Assembly: GCA_958450365.1 (NCBI GenBank)
Contig: CAUEEP010000742.1
Coordinates: forward strand, 512,001 to 576,000
DNA from: Mesorhabditis belari
Taxonomy: Eukaryota > Nematoda > Chromadorea > Rhabditida > Rhabditidae
DNA length: 64,000 bases
Direction: 5' to 3'
Both the position numbers and the translations under genes were made by a program. This document shows positions 54,640-64,000 of the stretch, one piece after another. The stretch's first letter is position 1; every line of letters begins with the position of its first letter. Under the pieces are notes generated by a model that saw only the letters and a list, made by a program, of their open reading frames with translations, ran no database searches and was not told the origin of the DNA.

Positions 54640-55064
54640 GAATGAAGCTTAGCACCTAGAAAAGTTCAACTAGTTCAAGCTTACCGCTTTATTTACCTAA
54701 CAAACTTCAACTTCTTCAAGCTTACCACCTAGAAAAGTTCAACTTCTTCAAGCTTACCGCTTTATTCACCTAGCAAAGTTCAACTTGTTCAAGCTTACCG
54801 CTTCTTTCCCCTAGCAAACTTCAACTTCTTCAAGCTTACCACCTAGCAAAGTTCAACTTCTTCAAGCTTACCACTTTATTCACCTAGCAAAGTTCAACTT
54901 CTTCAAGCTTACCACCTAGAAAAGTTCAACTTGTTATTCTCATCCGACCTTTCCCTCGAAAGTCCAATCCTACTTTCAACACTGAAATCTTGAAATCAAC
55001 ACCCATTCCAGAAAAGCTTTGAAGTGGAAATGTAAATTTCGATTCTCGAAAACATCCATAAGGA
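54640..55064 (-). repeat. Right arm of the 2.9-kb palindrome
   Basis: Inverse of 52138-52620, including the GGTAAGCTTGAAGAAGTTGA minisatellite and the unique 140 bp. Homology ends near the AGATCCTTATGGAT motif in both arms. Confidence 0.9.
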
Positions 55065-55261
55065 TCTGAGATTCAACACCAGTACTAACAAGTTATCTTT
55101 ATTTAAACGTATTCTCTATTTTCTGAAAGCTCACAGACCAAACAGCTATTTATAAACAAAAAAAATCTTATAAAACTCATCAAGTTCGAAATATTTTATG
55201 TGAAAGCGCTTGAAATAAAGTTATATTTAAATGAAATGATGTTGAAAAGTGTTTGGAAAAG

Positions 55262-55849
55262 TCAAGTAAAGACGATAAGTAAAGCAATGACGGCAACAAT
55301 GGGATACGTGTCACTGTCGCTCATTCGCCGAGCGTTCGCCGAGGTTCGCGAGCACCAGCACTTTTTCCCAATGTTCAGATGGGGATCGAAAAGGGATCTA
55401 TTTAAGCAAAAATATCGCTGTAAAACTGTCCAATTTTCGTATCATTTTATTGAGCCTTGTAATTTCCATGTAATTCCATCAAGCTCGAAACCCGGTGCCA
55501 ATCATGTTTTGTATTCCTAGCCCCATCTATTGTCAACTAAACTCACGGGAATCCGGAACCCGATAGTGTACGGACTATCGGAATGAACAAAACCCAGCAG
55601 CACTGACACATCACTCATCGACGATGTCCAATTTTCATATCATTTTATTGAGCCTTGTAATTCCACCAAGCTCGAAACCCGGTCCCAATCATGTTTTGTA
55701 TTCGTAGCCCCATCTATTGTCAACTAAACTCACGAGAATCCGGAACACGATGGAGTGTACGGACCATCGGAGTGAACGAAACCGAGCAGCACTGACACAT
55801 CACTCATCGACGACGAACAACCCGAGTAATCAATCGTTTCTTCGGATTT
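55262..55849 (-). CDS. 3' exons of a probable surface-anchored protein
   Basis: Exons 55849-55734 and 55397-55262 join in phase and end with TGA. The peptide has several Cys residues (DYSGCSSSM, SCSGFSSLFD, GKKCWCSR) and ends SDTYPIVAVIALLIVFT: a short polar stretch and a hydrophobic tail with nothing after it. That is the layout of a GPI-anchor signal or tail anchor. The 5' exons were not identified; a candidate at 56345-56266 (LSISDILKDVSKSK) does not fit the phase. A second, non-functional copy of the first exon lies inside the intron. Family unknown. Confidence 0.6.
55415..55815 (-). repeat. Tandem duplication of exon plus intron, about 195 bp
   Basis: 55425-55605 and 55630-55815 align closely (TCAACTAAACTCACG, CAGCACTGACACATCACTCA). 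The lower copy has lost the acceptor side, so only the upper copy can be a spliced exon. Confidence 0.82.
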
Positions 55850-57164
55850 CTGAAAAGAAAAAAGATTGATGAGATTTATAAGATGATGCCGAATTTATTG
55901 TAAATTTACTCAAATCCTCTTACTATTTACAATTAAATGTTAAAAAGACTAATGACTGACTCTGAATTTGTCCTCAAACCCAAAACTTGGCTTCCAAACT
56001 CAAACTCAAGCCCAACTAAGGCCCAGTCAAAGCCCAGCTAAAGCCCAGCTGAGTCAAAGCTGAGCTAAAGCCCAGCTAAAGCTTCCAGTTGATCGTCAAA
56101 CCGTTTGGAGAAGTCTCAAAAAGTACTCTAACACTTATCACTCTCACTTTGAATAAACAACTGGGAACTTAGTTCTAAATAAATATCTAATCAAAATTGA
56201 CAAATATCTAAGCTAATTTTTGATTCTAAATAAATATCTAAGCTAATTTTTGATTCTAAATTCTCAATGTACCTGAATATAAACTGCTGGAATGTTTCGA
56301 TTTCGAAACATCTTTCAAAATGTCACTGATCGACAATTCTTTCTGTTTCAAAGTAAGAAAAAGCCGGTCACGGGAATTCGATCAACAACCAAATTGAGCC
56401 AAATTCGGGTATTTGAAGTAGGAATGGAAGTGCTTGCAAAATCGAATCTTCCAAACAAAAAGTAGTAAATAAAATTGAGGGTAAAGTTATCCGAAGAAAA
56501 ATTCAGAGTGGGCTGGGCCTTTCAAAAGGCCCAAAAGGCCCAAAAGGCCCAAAAAGACACTTACAGGAAGTGCTACTGGTTTTAACTGGAAATGCCAAAA
56601 AATTCTTATTCCCTTACTTCAGGAAAGAGGAAAAAAAAAACAGGAAATTCCTCGCATCCGGGTTCAGATGTCAAGCTTTACCTTGGCAACAAAAGTAGGC
56701 AAGCTTTTGGAGTTAAAAAGCAATCGTTTAAGTGCGCTCAAATAGCTAACTGAGTTTAAAATTTGATTTACTTTGTAAAGAAGAAAAAGATGTAAATGAA
56801 ATGATAGAATGAAATGAAAAAGATGAATGTTCAAAAGCTTTGTTTTATAAGTTTAAAAGTAGTCAATATAATGTAGAAAAAAGATAGAAATTAACTTTTT
56901 CGAACTCTGTGCAGAAAAGTAGCTCTTTTCTGTGAAAGCTTATTTGATGTTTTGATTTTGAATATCTCTGATTCTCTTGTCCTTTCCCTAAAGATCGTTT
57001 GTGTGATACAAAAGGGGCGGAGCCCACTTTGTATTGCTTTTCTTTGGCAAAAGAAAAGCAATAGCAATTTCTTTGGCTCTGAAACACTGAAAGCAACGAT
57101 TGATTCTATTTTATTATATTTTCTCGCTAGATTAGTCTGCTATATTCGGAATAAATATCTAAAA
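55850..57164. other. No firm gene; short repeats
   Basis: AAGCCCAGCTAAAGCCCAGC repeat at 55990-56090, an AAATATCTAAGCTAATTTTT duplication at 56205-56260 and CCCAAAAGG units at about 56525. The candidate exon 56266-56345 is the only coding-like piece. Confidence 0.4.
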
Positions 57165-57925
57165 ATGATAGCCCCATCGGTAAAAATGATAGCCCCATCG
57201 GTAAAAATGATTGCCCCATCGGTAAAAATGATTGCCCCATCGGTAAAAATGATTGCCCCAACGGTAAAAATGATTGCCCCATCGGTAAAAATGATTGCCT
57301 CATCGGTACCCCATCGGTAAAAATGATTGCCCCATCGGTACCCCATCGGTAAAAATCATTGCCCCATCGGTACCCCATCGGTAAAAATCATTGCCCCATC
57401 GGTAAAAATGATTGCCCCATCGGTAAAAATGATTGCCTCATCGGTACCCCATCGGTAAAAATGATTGCCCCATCGGTACCCCATCGGTAAAAATGATTGC
57501 CCCATCGGTACCCCATCGGTAAAAATGATTGCCCCATCGGGACCCCATCGGTAAAAATGATTGCCCCATCGGTACCCCATCGGTAAAAATGATTGCCCCA
57601 TCGGTACCCCATCGGTAAAAATGATTGCCCCATCGGTACCCCATCGGTAAAAATGATTGCCCCATCGGTACCCCATCGGTAAAAATGATTGCCCCATCGG
57701 TACCCCATCGGTAAAAATGATTGCCCCATCGGTACCCCATCGGTAAAAATGATTGCCCCATCGGTACCCCATCGGTAAAAATGATTGCCCCATCGGTACC
57801 CCATCGGTAAAAATGATTGCCCCATCGGTACCCCATCGGTAAAAATGATTGCCCCATCGGTACCCCATCGGTAAAAATCATTGCCCCATCGGTACCCCAT
57901 CGGTAAAAATCATTGCCCCATCTCA
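57165..57925. repeat. 32-bp minisatellite with KpnI-type GGTACC in each unit
   Basis: Unit ATCGGTACCCCATCGGTAAA plus AATGATTGCCCC. About 17 full copies follow a 17-bp pre-array (CCCCATCGGTAAAAATG) at 57170-57300. The longer unit looks derived from two of the shorter ones. Confidence 0.95.
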
Positions 57926-58462
57926 CGCACTGCACAAACTCTTAAAATCCTATCAAATTACCAAATGGATTAGTGAAAAAGATAGGGATTTTTATAAGCT
58001 CAAACGCAGCACTAACTCTAGCTCTAGTGCACTAAATTTTTTCCAGAAATTTAACGATAAAAGAGGTCGATAAGAAAAGAGACGGTAATTTTAAGGTTGT
58101 AAAACTTAATTTATAAAAAAACGGGCAAAGGTGTAACACTTAATTTAATTAAGATTTTCAATGTAACACATACCATTCTCTAGCAGCATTTAGAACACAA
58201 TGTTTTTTGAAATTCCGCAATCAAATCCTTCGTCTTTAAATGGGCAATGAATGAGGAAAAAAAAAACAAAACAAAAACCCACATACATTTTTCCTTTCAA
58301 AGCACTAATGGGTCGGCTTGAATTTCAATTTGAAAGCAAATGCTTTTTGAGCAAAAGATCTAAACAAGATATTCAGTCAATGCAAAATATAAAATTATTT
58401 TACCCATCTTTATCTAGAAAGTCATGCTTATTTTTGAGGATTGGCTACTTTGCGCAACTCAC

Positions 58463-58579
58463 CATAACTTTCCTCTAGGTTCGCCAATCTTTACCATTTT
58501 GGTGTCATTTTGTAGATCTAAACAAGTATAACAAAATGACATCAAAATGGTAAAGATTGACCGGCTTAGAAGAAAGTTA
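58463..58579. mobile_element. Foldback next to a minisatellite
   Basis: CGCCAATCTTTACCATTTTG at 58491 pairs with its inverse at 58541. The arms are about 50 bases around an 18-base centre. The minisatellite begins immediately after the right arm. Confidence 0.82.
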
Positions 58580-58857
58580 TGACGAGGCGCAAGGCACAAG
58601 GCGCAAGGCACAAGGCGCAAGGCACAAGGCGCAAGGCACAAGGCGCAAGGCACAAGGCGCAAGGCACAAGGCGCAAGGCACAAGGCGCAAGGCACAAGGC
58701 GCAAGGCACAAGGCGCAAGGCACAAGGCGCAAGGCACAAGGCGCAAGGCACAAGGCGCAAGGCACAAGGCGCAAGGCACAAGGCGCAAGGCACAAGGCGC
58801 AAGGCACAAGGCGCAAGGCACAAGGCGAGACACAAGGCGAGACACAAGGCGAGACAC
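58580..58857. repeat. 14-bp minisatellite, unit AAGGCACAAGGCGC
   Basis: About 17 almost identical copies ending in three AGACACAAGGCG units. Frames on both strands stay open by chance of composition; no protein is supported. Confidence 0.95.
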
Positions 58858-58859
58858 AA

Positions 58860-60190
58860 AGTAAGCACCCCATATTTTTGAGTTTAATAAAGTTTAAATT
58901 AAATTAATTACAATTAAAAGAAGCTAATAATCACTTAAATTATCGATTTAAATAAGAAAAAAAAGAAAATTGGTGGGGTTTTTCGTTGAAAATAGCTCTG
59001 AATGACAGAATGAGATCAAAAATTGAGGGAAAGCAAGTAAAGCAATTGTGAATCGTTTGTGTGGACAATGAATGCATGTTTTATGAGAATAAAAGAACAG
59101 AGCTCTACTTATTGTCGGAAAAAGCTTGACTCTTTTTTAACCAGAAATGAAATTTGAAATGAAAAGGGCTTCTTTAAAGTAGACGTTTCTGAATTCATCG
59201 AAAAGTTTAGAGCAATTAAGCCAGTTCCAATTGGTAGCTTGGTAAATAAATAGTTTCAATCGATGGCTAACCCTGAAAACCCGGCTACAATTACAATTCA
59301 CAGCTGAATATCTTCTTTTTAGGCCATTTACAAAGGAAAACAAAATCCTGACTGGTGTTCTTTGTGCGCGCCCACAATCGCTCTCCATCTGGCAAACGGC
59401 GTTAGCATAAGGGATTTCCGTTTTCGTTTCGTTAAAGAGAAGGAGAGGTCAGCGATTTGCGGTTGTTATACTTAAACAGCAGCCAAACTGATGAAACAAT
59501 GCGATCTGACTCACCATCTATTATTAATGTACTTGAATTGATACATTTAATTTAGATTTAATTCCAATATTTTCAAATAATTCAATAATTCAAAGACAAA
59601 AAGTAGGTAATCGGAAATCAGCTTGTAAAATTATCAACATATCACATCTAAATCGACTTAAAAACCACATAAAAACCATTTTATCTGTTTTTTTTTCTCT
59701 TTTCTCTCACCCTCCTCAATTTCCTATTAATCAAAAAATCGTCTTTCTAAAGAAAAAGTTCTTCTCTTTTTATCCAATTCCAAATTCAAAGTTGTCTCGG
59801 TGAAATCTCAGTGCACTTAATGCGCGATTTCCGGGCGGAATTGTTGAAGGCAAAAAGGATTTCCCCCCAATAGTTTATAGGTTAAAATGCATAGAAAAAT
59901 AAGAAAAGGAAATGGGAAATTCGAGTTCACGCTTTTTACATTTACACGTCTAAATAAATAAATTGATTATGGAAAAATAAAAGGATTAACTGAGGAAAAT
60001 GCAAAAGCAAAGCATTTTAATTAGCTTTTTCAAGTTTTCACTTAAAAGAACGCTCTTGATCATGGAAAATTTGCTTTTCTATAAAAGAGCAGTGCAATGA
60101 TCAAGTAAATTGGAGTTGAGAATTTAGGATTTTAAGGGAAAAGTCCCAAAATCTCTGGAAATCTGATCGAATCTCTGAATCATTTGCAAA
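58860..60190. other. AT-rich, no firm exon
   Basis: Contains one interspersed repeat (59255-59400). The first exon of the gene at 60192-60560 must continue into this region on the minus strand, but I could not place its next exon. Confidence 0.4.
59255..59400 (-). repeat. Interspersed repeat R2, copy at 59.3 kb
   Basis: Diverged match to 16390-16530 in mksr-2 intron 3: on the minus strand both contain GAGAGCGATTGTG/GTGAGCGATTGTG, AAAGAACACC and ATATTCAG(T/C)TGT(A/G)AATT. No frame is kept between copies. Confidence 0.65.
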
Positions 60191-60191
60191 C

Positions 60192-60560
60192 CTGTCTCAG
60201 TGGCGCCTGTTGCACAGCTAAACGATTCCTCTGCGGGCCCTCGGTGGCCGATCTGTGCAATGATCGTCCCCTCGGCGATTGTCTTTCCTTTGATCGCCCG
60301 AAACCCGTCAACGTTCTCCGAAACGATCCATAAACGGGTTTCGGTGAACCGCGTGAATCACTCTGTGATTTGTTCACTTCTTTTCCACTCATCTCCATCT
60401 CTCCGAGCCTCAAATTCTCGTGTTGTGACGAGAAACGCGGCATTTCGTGCGAATCGCGAAAATCTTGCGCTGAATTCGATTTCAGCAACTCAAAAGAATA
60501 TTGCTCTCTGGCTAAACGACGAGTGCGCAAAGCTCGGAACATCCCATGAACGACGTCCAT
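60192..60560 (-). CDS. First exon of an unrecognised gene
   Basis: ATG at 60560 opens a 123-codon frame that ends exactly at a GTTTGC donor (60191-60186) in phase 0. The peptide is Arg- and Ser-rich with charged blocks (MDVVHGMFRALRTRRLAREQ at the start, FRRTLTGFGRSKERQSPRGR later), suggesting an intracellular, partly disordered protein with phosphorylation-type sites. GC content is clearly higher than the surroundings, as in other real exons here. Downstream exons were not found and no family is recognised. The plus-strand frame over the same bases is its shadow. Confidence 0.6.
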
Positions 60561-60894
60561 TTTTCCACGATTTTCGTGATAAAGTGAACCTTAAAACAAA
60601 TCTTGAGAGAAATCGAGAGAAATATCAATCGACGAAGATTAATCGAATATCAATCGAATATCAATCTTGAGAGCTACAAGATAACTAGATAAAGCTTTAC
60701 TCTCATGTGCTTTCAAAAAAACGAAAATGAGCCCACTTCTGATGCACTGAACTCAGATTGCTTACAGTCAGTGATGCGTCAAATGACGCGAGCTCATAAA
60801 CGATCTGCTTATGACTCTATAAAATCAGAAATCGAATGCCCCAGAAAGGGTATGTTTCTGAAATTTTGAGCAAAAGGGAAATTTGGATAAAAGA

Positions 60895-61020
60895 AAGAAG
60901 AAATTAGAAAATTAGAAAGAATTAGAAATTGAAGAAATTAAAGAATTAGAAATTAAAGAAATTAAAGAAATTAAAGAATTTAAAGAAATTAAAGAATTAG
61001 AAAATAACTCTAGAATAGTT
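60895..61020. repeat. AATTAAAGAAATT/AGAAATTAAAG short repeat
   Basis: Degenerate purine-rich tandem repeat with units of 9-14 bp. Confidence 0.8.
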
Positions 61021-61679
61021 TTTCTTTTGATGGGGAATTTTCATTGAATAGAAAAAGAGAACGTCGTCGTTTTTAACTGATTAAAAAAAACTTTTCTCCA
61101 ACTCACGTTCTCCGATGATTAAATGAAATGAAAATGGGAATAGATTGAAGTTGAAAAATGAAATGAAATGAAAAACAGATGAGTTTTATGGTAAAGTAAA
61201 GTAAAGTAAAGTAAAGTAAAGGAATTGAATTCAACTGCTCTTTCATTTTTCGTTCAATTACCAGTTTTTTTTATTGCAATATTATAACTGTCAATCGAAA
61301 TCTTTTATTTCGTTAGGATTGGATTTGTAAAAATTTCTTAAATCATTAATAAAAGTGCTCAACATTTTTCTTAACAAATTATTTTAGATAAAAGAAATTA
61401 GAATCTTTTCCAAAAAACTTGATCAAAGCAAAGAGAAAAGAGTGTCGTAGGCGACGCTGAAGCTGAGAAAAAAGAAAGAGGGAAATAGAAGGCCAAAAAG
61501 GGGATCCTTTTTCTTTAAAAAGACCCCGTCGGACTTCACGGATTAGGGCCACCCTTTGGCCTGAAAAAAAAGAACAAAAAGGGTAAAGAAGGATAGAAAT
61601 GAAAGCGAATTCTCGCTGCTTTTCTCTCTTTCTTTCATTCCAAAAATCCCGAAAAAGAAACGAAAACGAGAGATATTAT

Positions 61680-61900
61680 GCCTTGAAGATAAAGCTTTAG
61701 GCTAAGAGCCTTGAAGAAGCCTTGAAGATAAAGCTTTACCCTTAGCCTTGAAGCTTTGAAGCTTTGAAGATATAGCTTTACCCTTAGCCTTGAAGCTTTG
61801 AAGCTTTGAAGATATAGCTTTACCCTTAGCCTTGAAGCTTTGAAGCTTTGAAAATATAGCTTTACCCTTAGCCATGAAGAAGCTTAGAAGATAAAGCTTT
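61680..61900. repeat. Minisatellite, unit AAGCTTTGAAGATATAGCTT plus TACCCTTAGCCTTG
   Basis: Five units of 40-50 bp, each containing the inner duplication GAAGCTTTGAAGCTTTGAAG. Confidence 0.9.
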
Positions 61901-62475
61901 ACCCCATGTAAAACCTATGTAAAACTTTTTCATTCAACTTTAACTTCAAATTTTGATCTCTATAGCTCTTCAAGTTGATTTGAGCTCATTGCCCAGAGTC
62001 AAAAGTCATTGACAGCTAGATATTTTCAAGTGAAATAAAGCTCGAAATGAAAAACGAGAACATGAAATAAAAGAAAATCGGATTTGAAATTGAAAGCTAT
62101 TTTATAGACTCTAAAGATTTTTGCATAAAAAAAGTCAAAGGAAATTTTGATTTTCTTCTTTTAAAACTAATTTTAAAGTAAAACTGAGTCGAAATTGAGC
62201 CGAAATTGAGCCGAATTTTCAATCTAAATTCAACATTTTCAACTCCAATCCTACCAAAAACCAAATTGAATCTATGAAAAGAAAAAACTTTTCCCAAAAT
62301 CGATCACCTAACCGAAAATGGGAGTTAATGAAAAGTGAGAGAAGCACTTCGAGGTTTCGAATGAAAAAAAGAAGGAAAACTTGAAAAAAAGACAAGGGAA
62401 AAGTAGAAAGTAGGACTTAAACTCAAAAAAAAAGAGGAAATTCTTGGAAAGGGAGCGGGTATTCGACTCGGCCAC

Positions 62476-62808
62476 TCATTAAAGGACGACCGAGGAACGA
62501 GACGAAGCCAGCCAGGCTTTGATGGGGTTCTTAAAATCCCGTTCGCCTTTTCTAAAGCTTTTCTGCGTATTTAGCTTCATGCATAAGTCTTCTACAATCA
62601 TTTTTCTTTCTTCTTTCCAATGAAAAAGAATCCTTTAGCAAGTTTTTTACGTCTTAAAAGGTCTATAATTGTTAAACAAAATGAAAGAAAGCTTAAAGCT
62701 CGCATTTTTCTGTTTTTCATTAAAGGACAACAGAGGAACGAGACAAAGCCAGCCAGGCTGTGATGGGGTTCTTAAATTCCGTTCGCCTTTTTTTAAAAGC
62801 TTTCTAAA
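62476..62808. repeat. 95-bp direct repeat pair
   Basis: 62476-62570 and 62716-62808 share CATTAAAGGACRACMGAGGA and TGATGGGGTTCTTAAA, separated by 145 bp of unrelated sequence. Confidence 0.85.
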
Positions 62809-62819
62809 TTTCGGAGAAA

Positions 62820-64000
62820 TTTCTCGATAACTTTTTCCTAGTTTTCAAGAGGAGATTCAGGGCTATCAAATGACTATCATAGTTTAGTTTAGAGTGTGCT
62901 CCTCGCAAGTAATGCCTTTTTTTTTAAAACGCACGCTTAGAAAAAATTACCGTACTTTTAGCGGAAATTATTCCTAAAAAATGGCGCAAAAATCACGAGC
63001 GTCGCCTTATATACAACTTCTTTTAAAGAGATTCAAACGTTCAACTGACAAATTGCCGTCAAATGTAAAGATATTCAATTGACTCGATGTGTAAAGAGGA
63101 TTACTCGTAGTTACTCGAGCAAAAAAACGTTGATTAATCGAGTTACTCGAGTAAAGATTACTGATGCTCGTAGTTACTCGAGTAATCACTTACTCTAATT
63201 CTAATTCTAATTCTCTAACTCTAATCGCTTACTCTAAAGGAAAAACCCTCTAATTTTGAGTGCTAAAGTGTGCAGAAAAAAAGCCGGCCGCTGATGTCCA
63301 GCTTGATGTATTTTGCGTAGCTTTAAAATCACCTGCATAACATTTAACCTACTCGACTTTACTTGAATTCTTTTCCTTTTTTAACTAAAAACCTTTTAAA
63401 ACCTCAAATCCCCATTCCATTATTTATTTTTTTGCGAAAATTTCAAAGCCAACATTTTGCGTTGAACTTTTTTTTTTTTCAATTTGTTGCCGAAAAATTT
63501 GAGAACTTGATGAAATTTGAGATTTTGAATATGAAAAATTGCTCAAATTCAATCAAATTTGCAAAAATTGTAACTAAAAATCTTTTAATTATTATATTAA
63601 TTTGCAAAAATCGAGTAAAGATTTAATCGAGTAAAGATTAATCGAGTAAAGATTACTGATGCTCGTAGTTACTCGAGTAATCACTTACTCGAATTCTAAT
63701 TCGGATTTCGATTCAAGTTGAGAGTAGGAAATTGTTTTGGTCTAAATTTGAGTCTGAAAATTTTTCGGATGAATTAACGAATGGTTGAAGCTATTGAAAA
63801 TAAATGAGATTTTAAAATCGCAAAGAAAACTCAAACTCTAATCACTTACTCTAATTTTTTTTCAAATTTGAAAAATTATATAGATACTATATATAGATAC
63901 TATATATAGATACTTTATTCAGGACCTGAGATTAATTGCGCTAGATTTAAGATTAAAACACATCAATTCATACACATAACACGAAAAGGGCCGATCAAAA
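62820..64000. other. Repeats rich in TTACTCGAG; no gene
   Basis: A block with GATGCTCGTAGTTACTCGAG is present at 63160 and again at 63659. Similar motifs occur near 28.57 kb. An ATATAGATACTATATATAG tract lies at 63880-63915. The remainder is AT-rich without exons. Confidence 0.5.

Noticed and set aside
57356..57935. Three overlapping 165-170-codon frames on the minus strand
   Set aside because: All three frames of a 32-bp array are open because the unit lacks stops; this is a repeat artefact.
58459..58907. Alanine/cysteine-rich or Arg/Lys-rich frames on both strands
   Set aside because: Generated by the 14-bp AAGGCACAAGGCGC repeat, open in most frames.
60200..60670. 156-codon plus-strand frame
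   Set aside because: Antisense to the exon 60560-60192, which has a start codon and a donor in phase; the plus frame lacks both.
1..64000. A new multi-gene defence or biosynthetic system
   Set aside because: The recognisable genes (ZP protein, B9D2, SRA, SRH) are unrelated by pathway, and the rest is transposons, repeats and single unknown genes. No gene cluster with linked functions was seen.

Overview
The window is nuclear DNA of a nematode, most likely a free-living rhabditid. The evidence is: nematode-only chemoreceptor families (SRA and SRH) with short introns ending in TTTCAG; a cuticlin-type ZP-domain gene; a B9D2 transition-zone gene with a canonical X-box; a short interstitial array of the nematode telomere repeat TTAGGC; and nematode-type mariner, MULE, CR1-like and RTE-like elements. 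I see no bacterial operon, rRNA gene or CRISPR array. Genes were assembled by hand from splice sites, phase and protein motifs, because single open frames mostly show fragments or shadows.

Layout. 1-4 kb: AT-rich DNA with MITEs and minisatellites. 4.4-9.25 kb (minus): a ZP/cuticlin-like gene whose body (6422-9249) has one frameshift, followed by low-complexity tail exons (4405-6361) that may belong to it. 9.4-12 kb: minisatellites and duplicated fragments. 12.02-14.75 kb: a near-complete Mutator-like element with an 8-bp target duplication and a ten-exon FLYWCH/MULE transposase. 14.84-19.38 kb (minus): a complete six-exon B9D2 (mksr-2) gene of 175 residues, with an X-box 120 bp upstream; its introns hold the telomeric array, a mariner relic inside a long inverted repeat, and several MITEs. 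20.2-22.8 kb: nested foldback elements. 23.56-27.16 kb (plus): a complete eight-exon SRA receptor (335 residues) with a mariner in intron 5. 28.0-31.4 kb (plus): a complete eight-exon SRH receptor (334 residues). 31.5-35.05 kb: a degraded second copy of the SRA/SRH segment whose middle is replaced by a CR1-like LINE.

35-45 kb is gene-poor: minisatellites, MITEs, a 129-codon open frame, a pre-miRNA-like hairpin and a second, non-autonomous MULE (43550-44895). 45.3-48.0 kb (minus): six well-phased exons of an unrecognised gene whose 5' end was not found. 51.2-51.65 kb (minus): a two-exon 116-residue protein of unknown function. 52.1-55.1 kb: a 2.9-kb palindrome with arms over 400 bp. 55.26-55.85 kb (minus): the last exons of a probable surface-anchored protein. 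60.2-60.56 kb (minus): the first exon of another unknown gene. The rest is minisatellites, foldbacks and AT-rich DNA.

The genes do not form one pathway. The two receptors and the ciliary gene could all act in ciliated sensory neurons, but their adjacency may be chance. I found no convincing novel multi-gene system. The most notable features are the repair-like scar carrying telomere repeats in the mksr-2 gene, the X-box, the receptor segmental duplication rebuilt around a LINE, a tRNA-derived SINE family, and minisatellites packed into introns.
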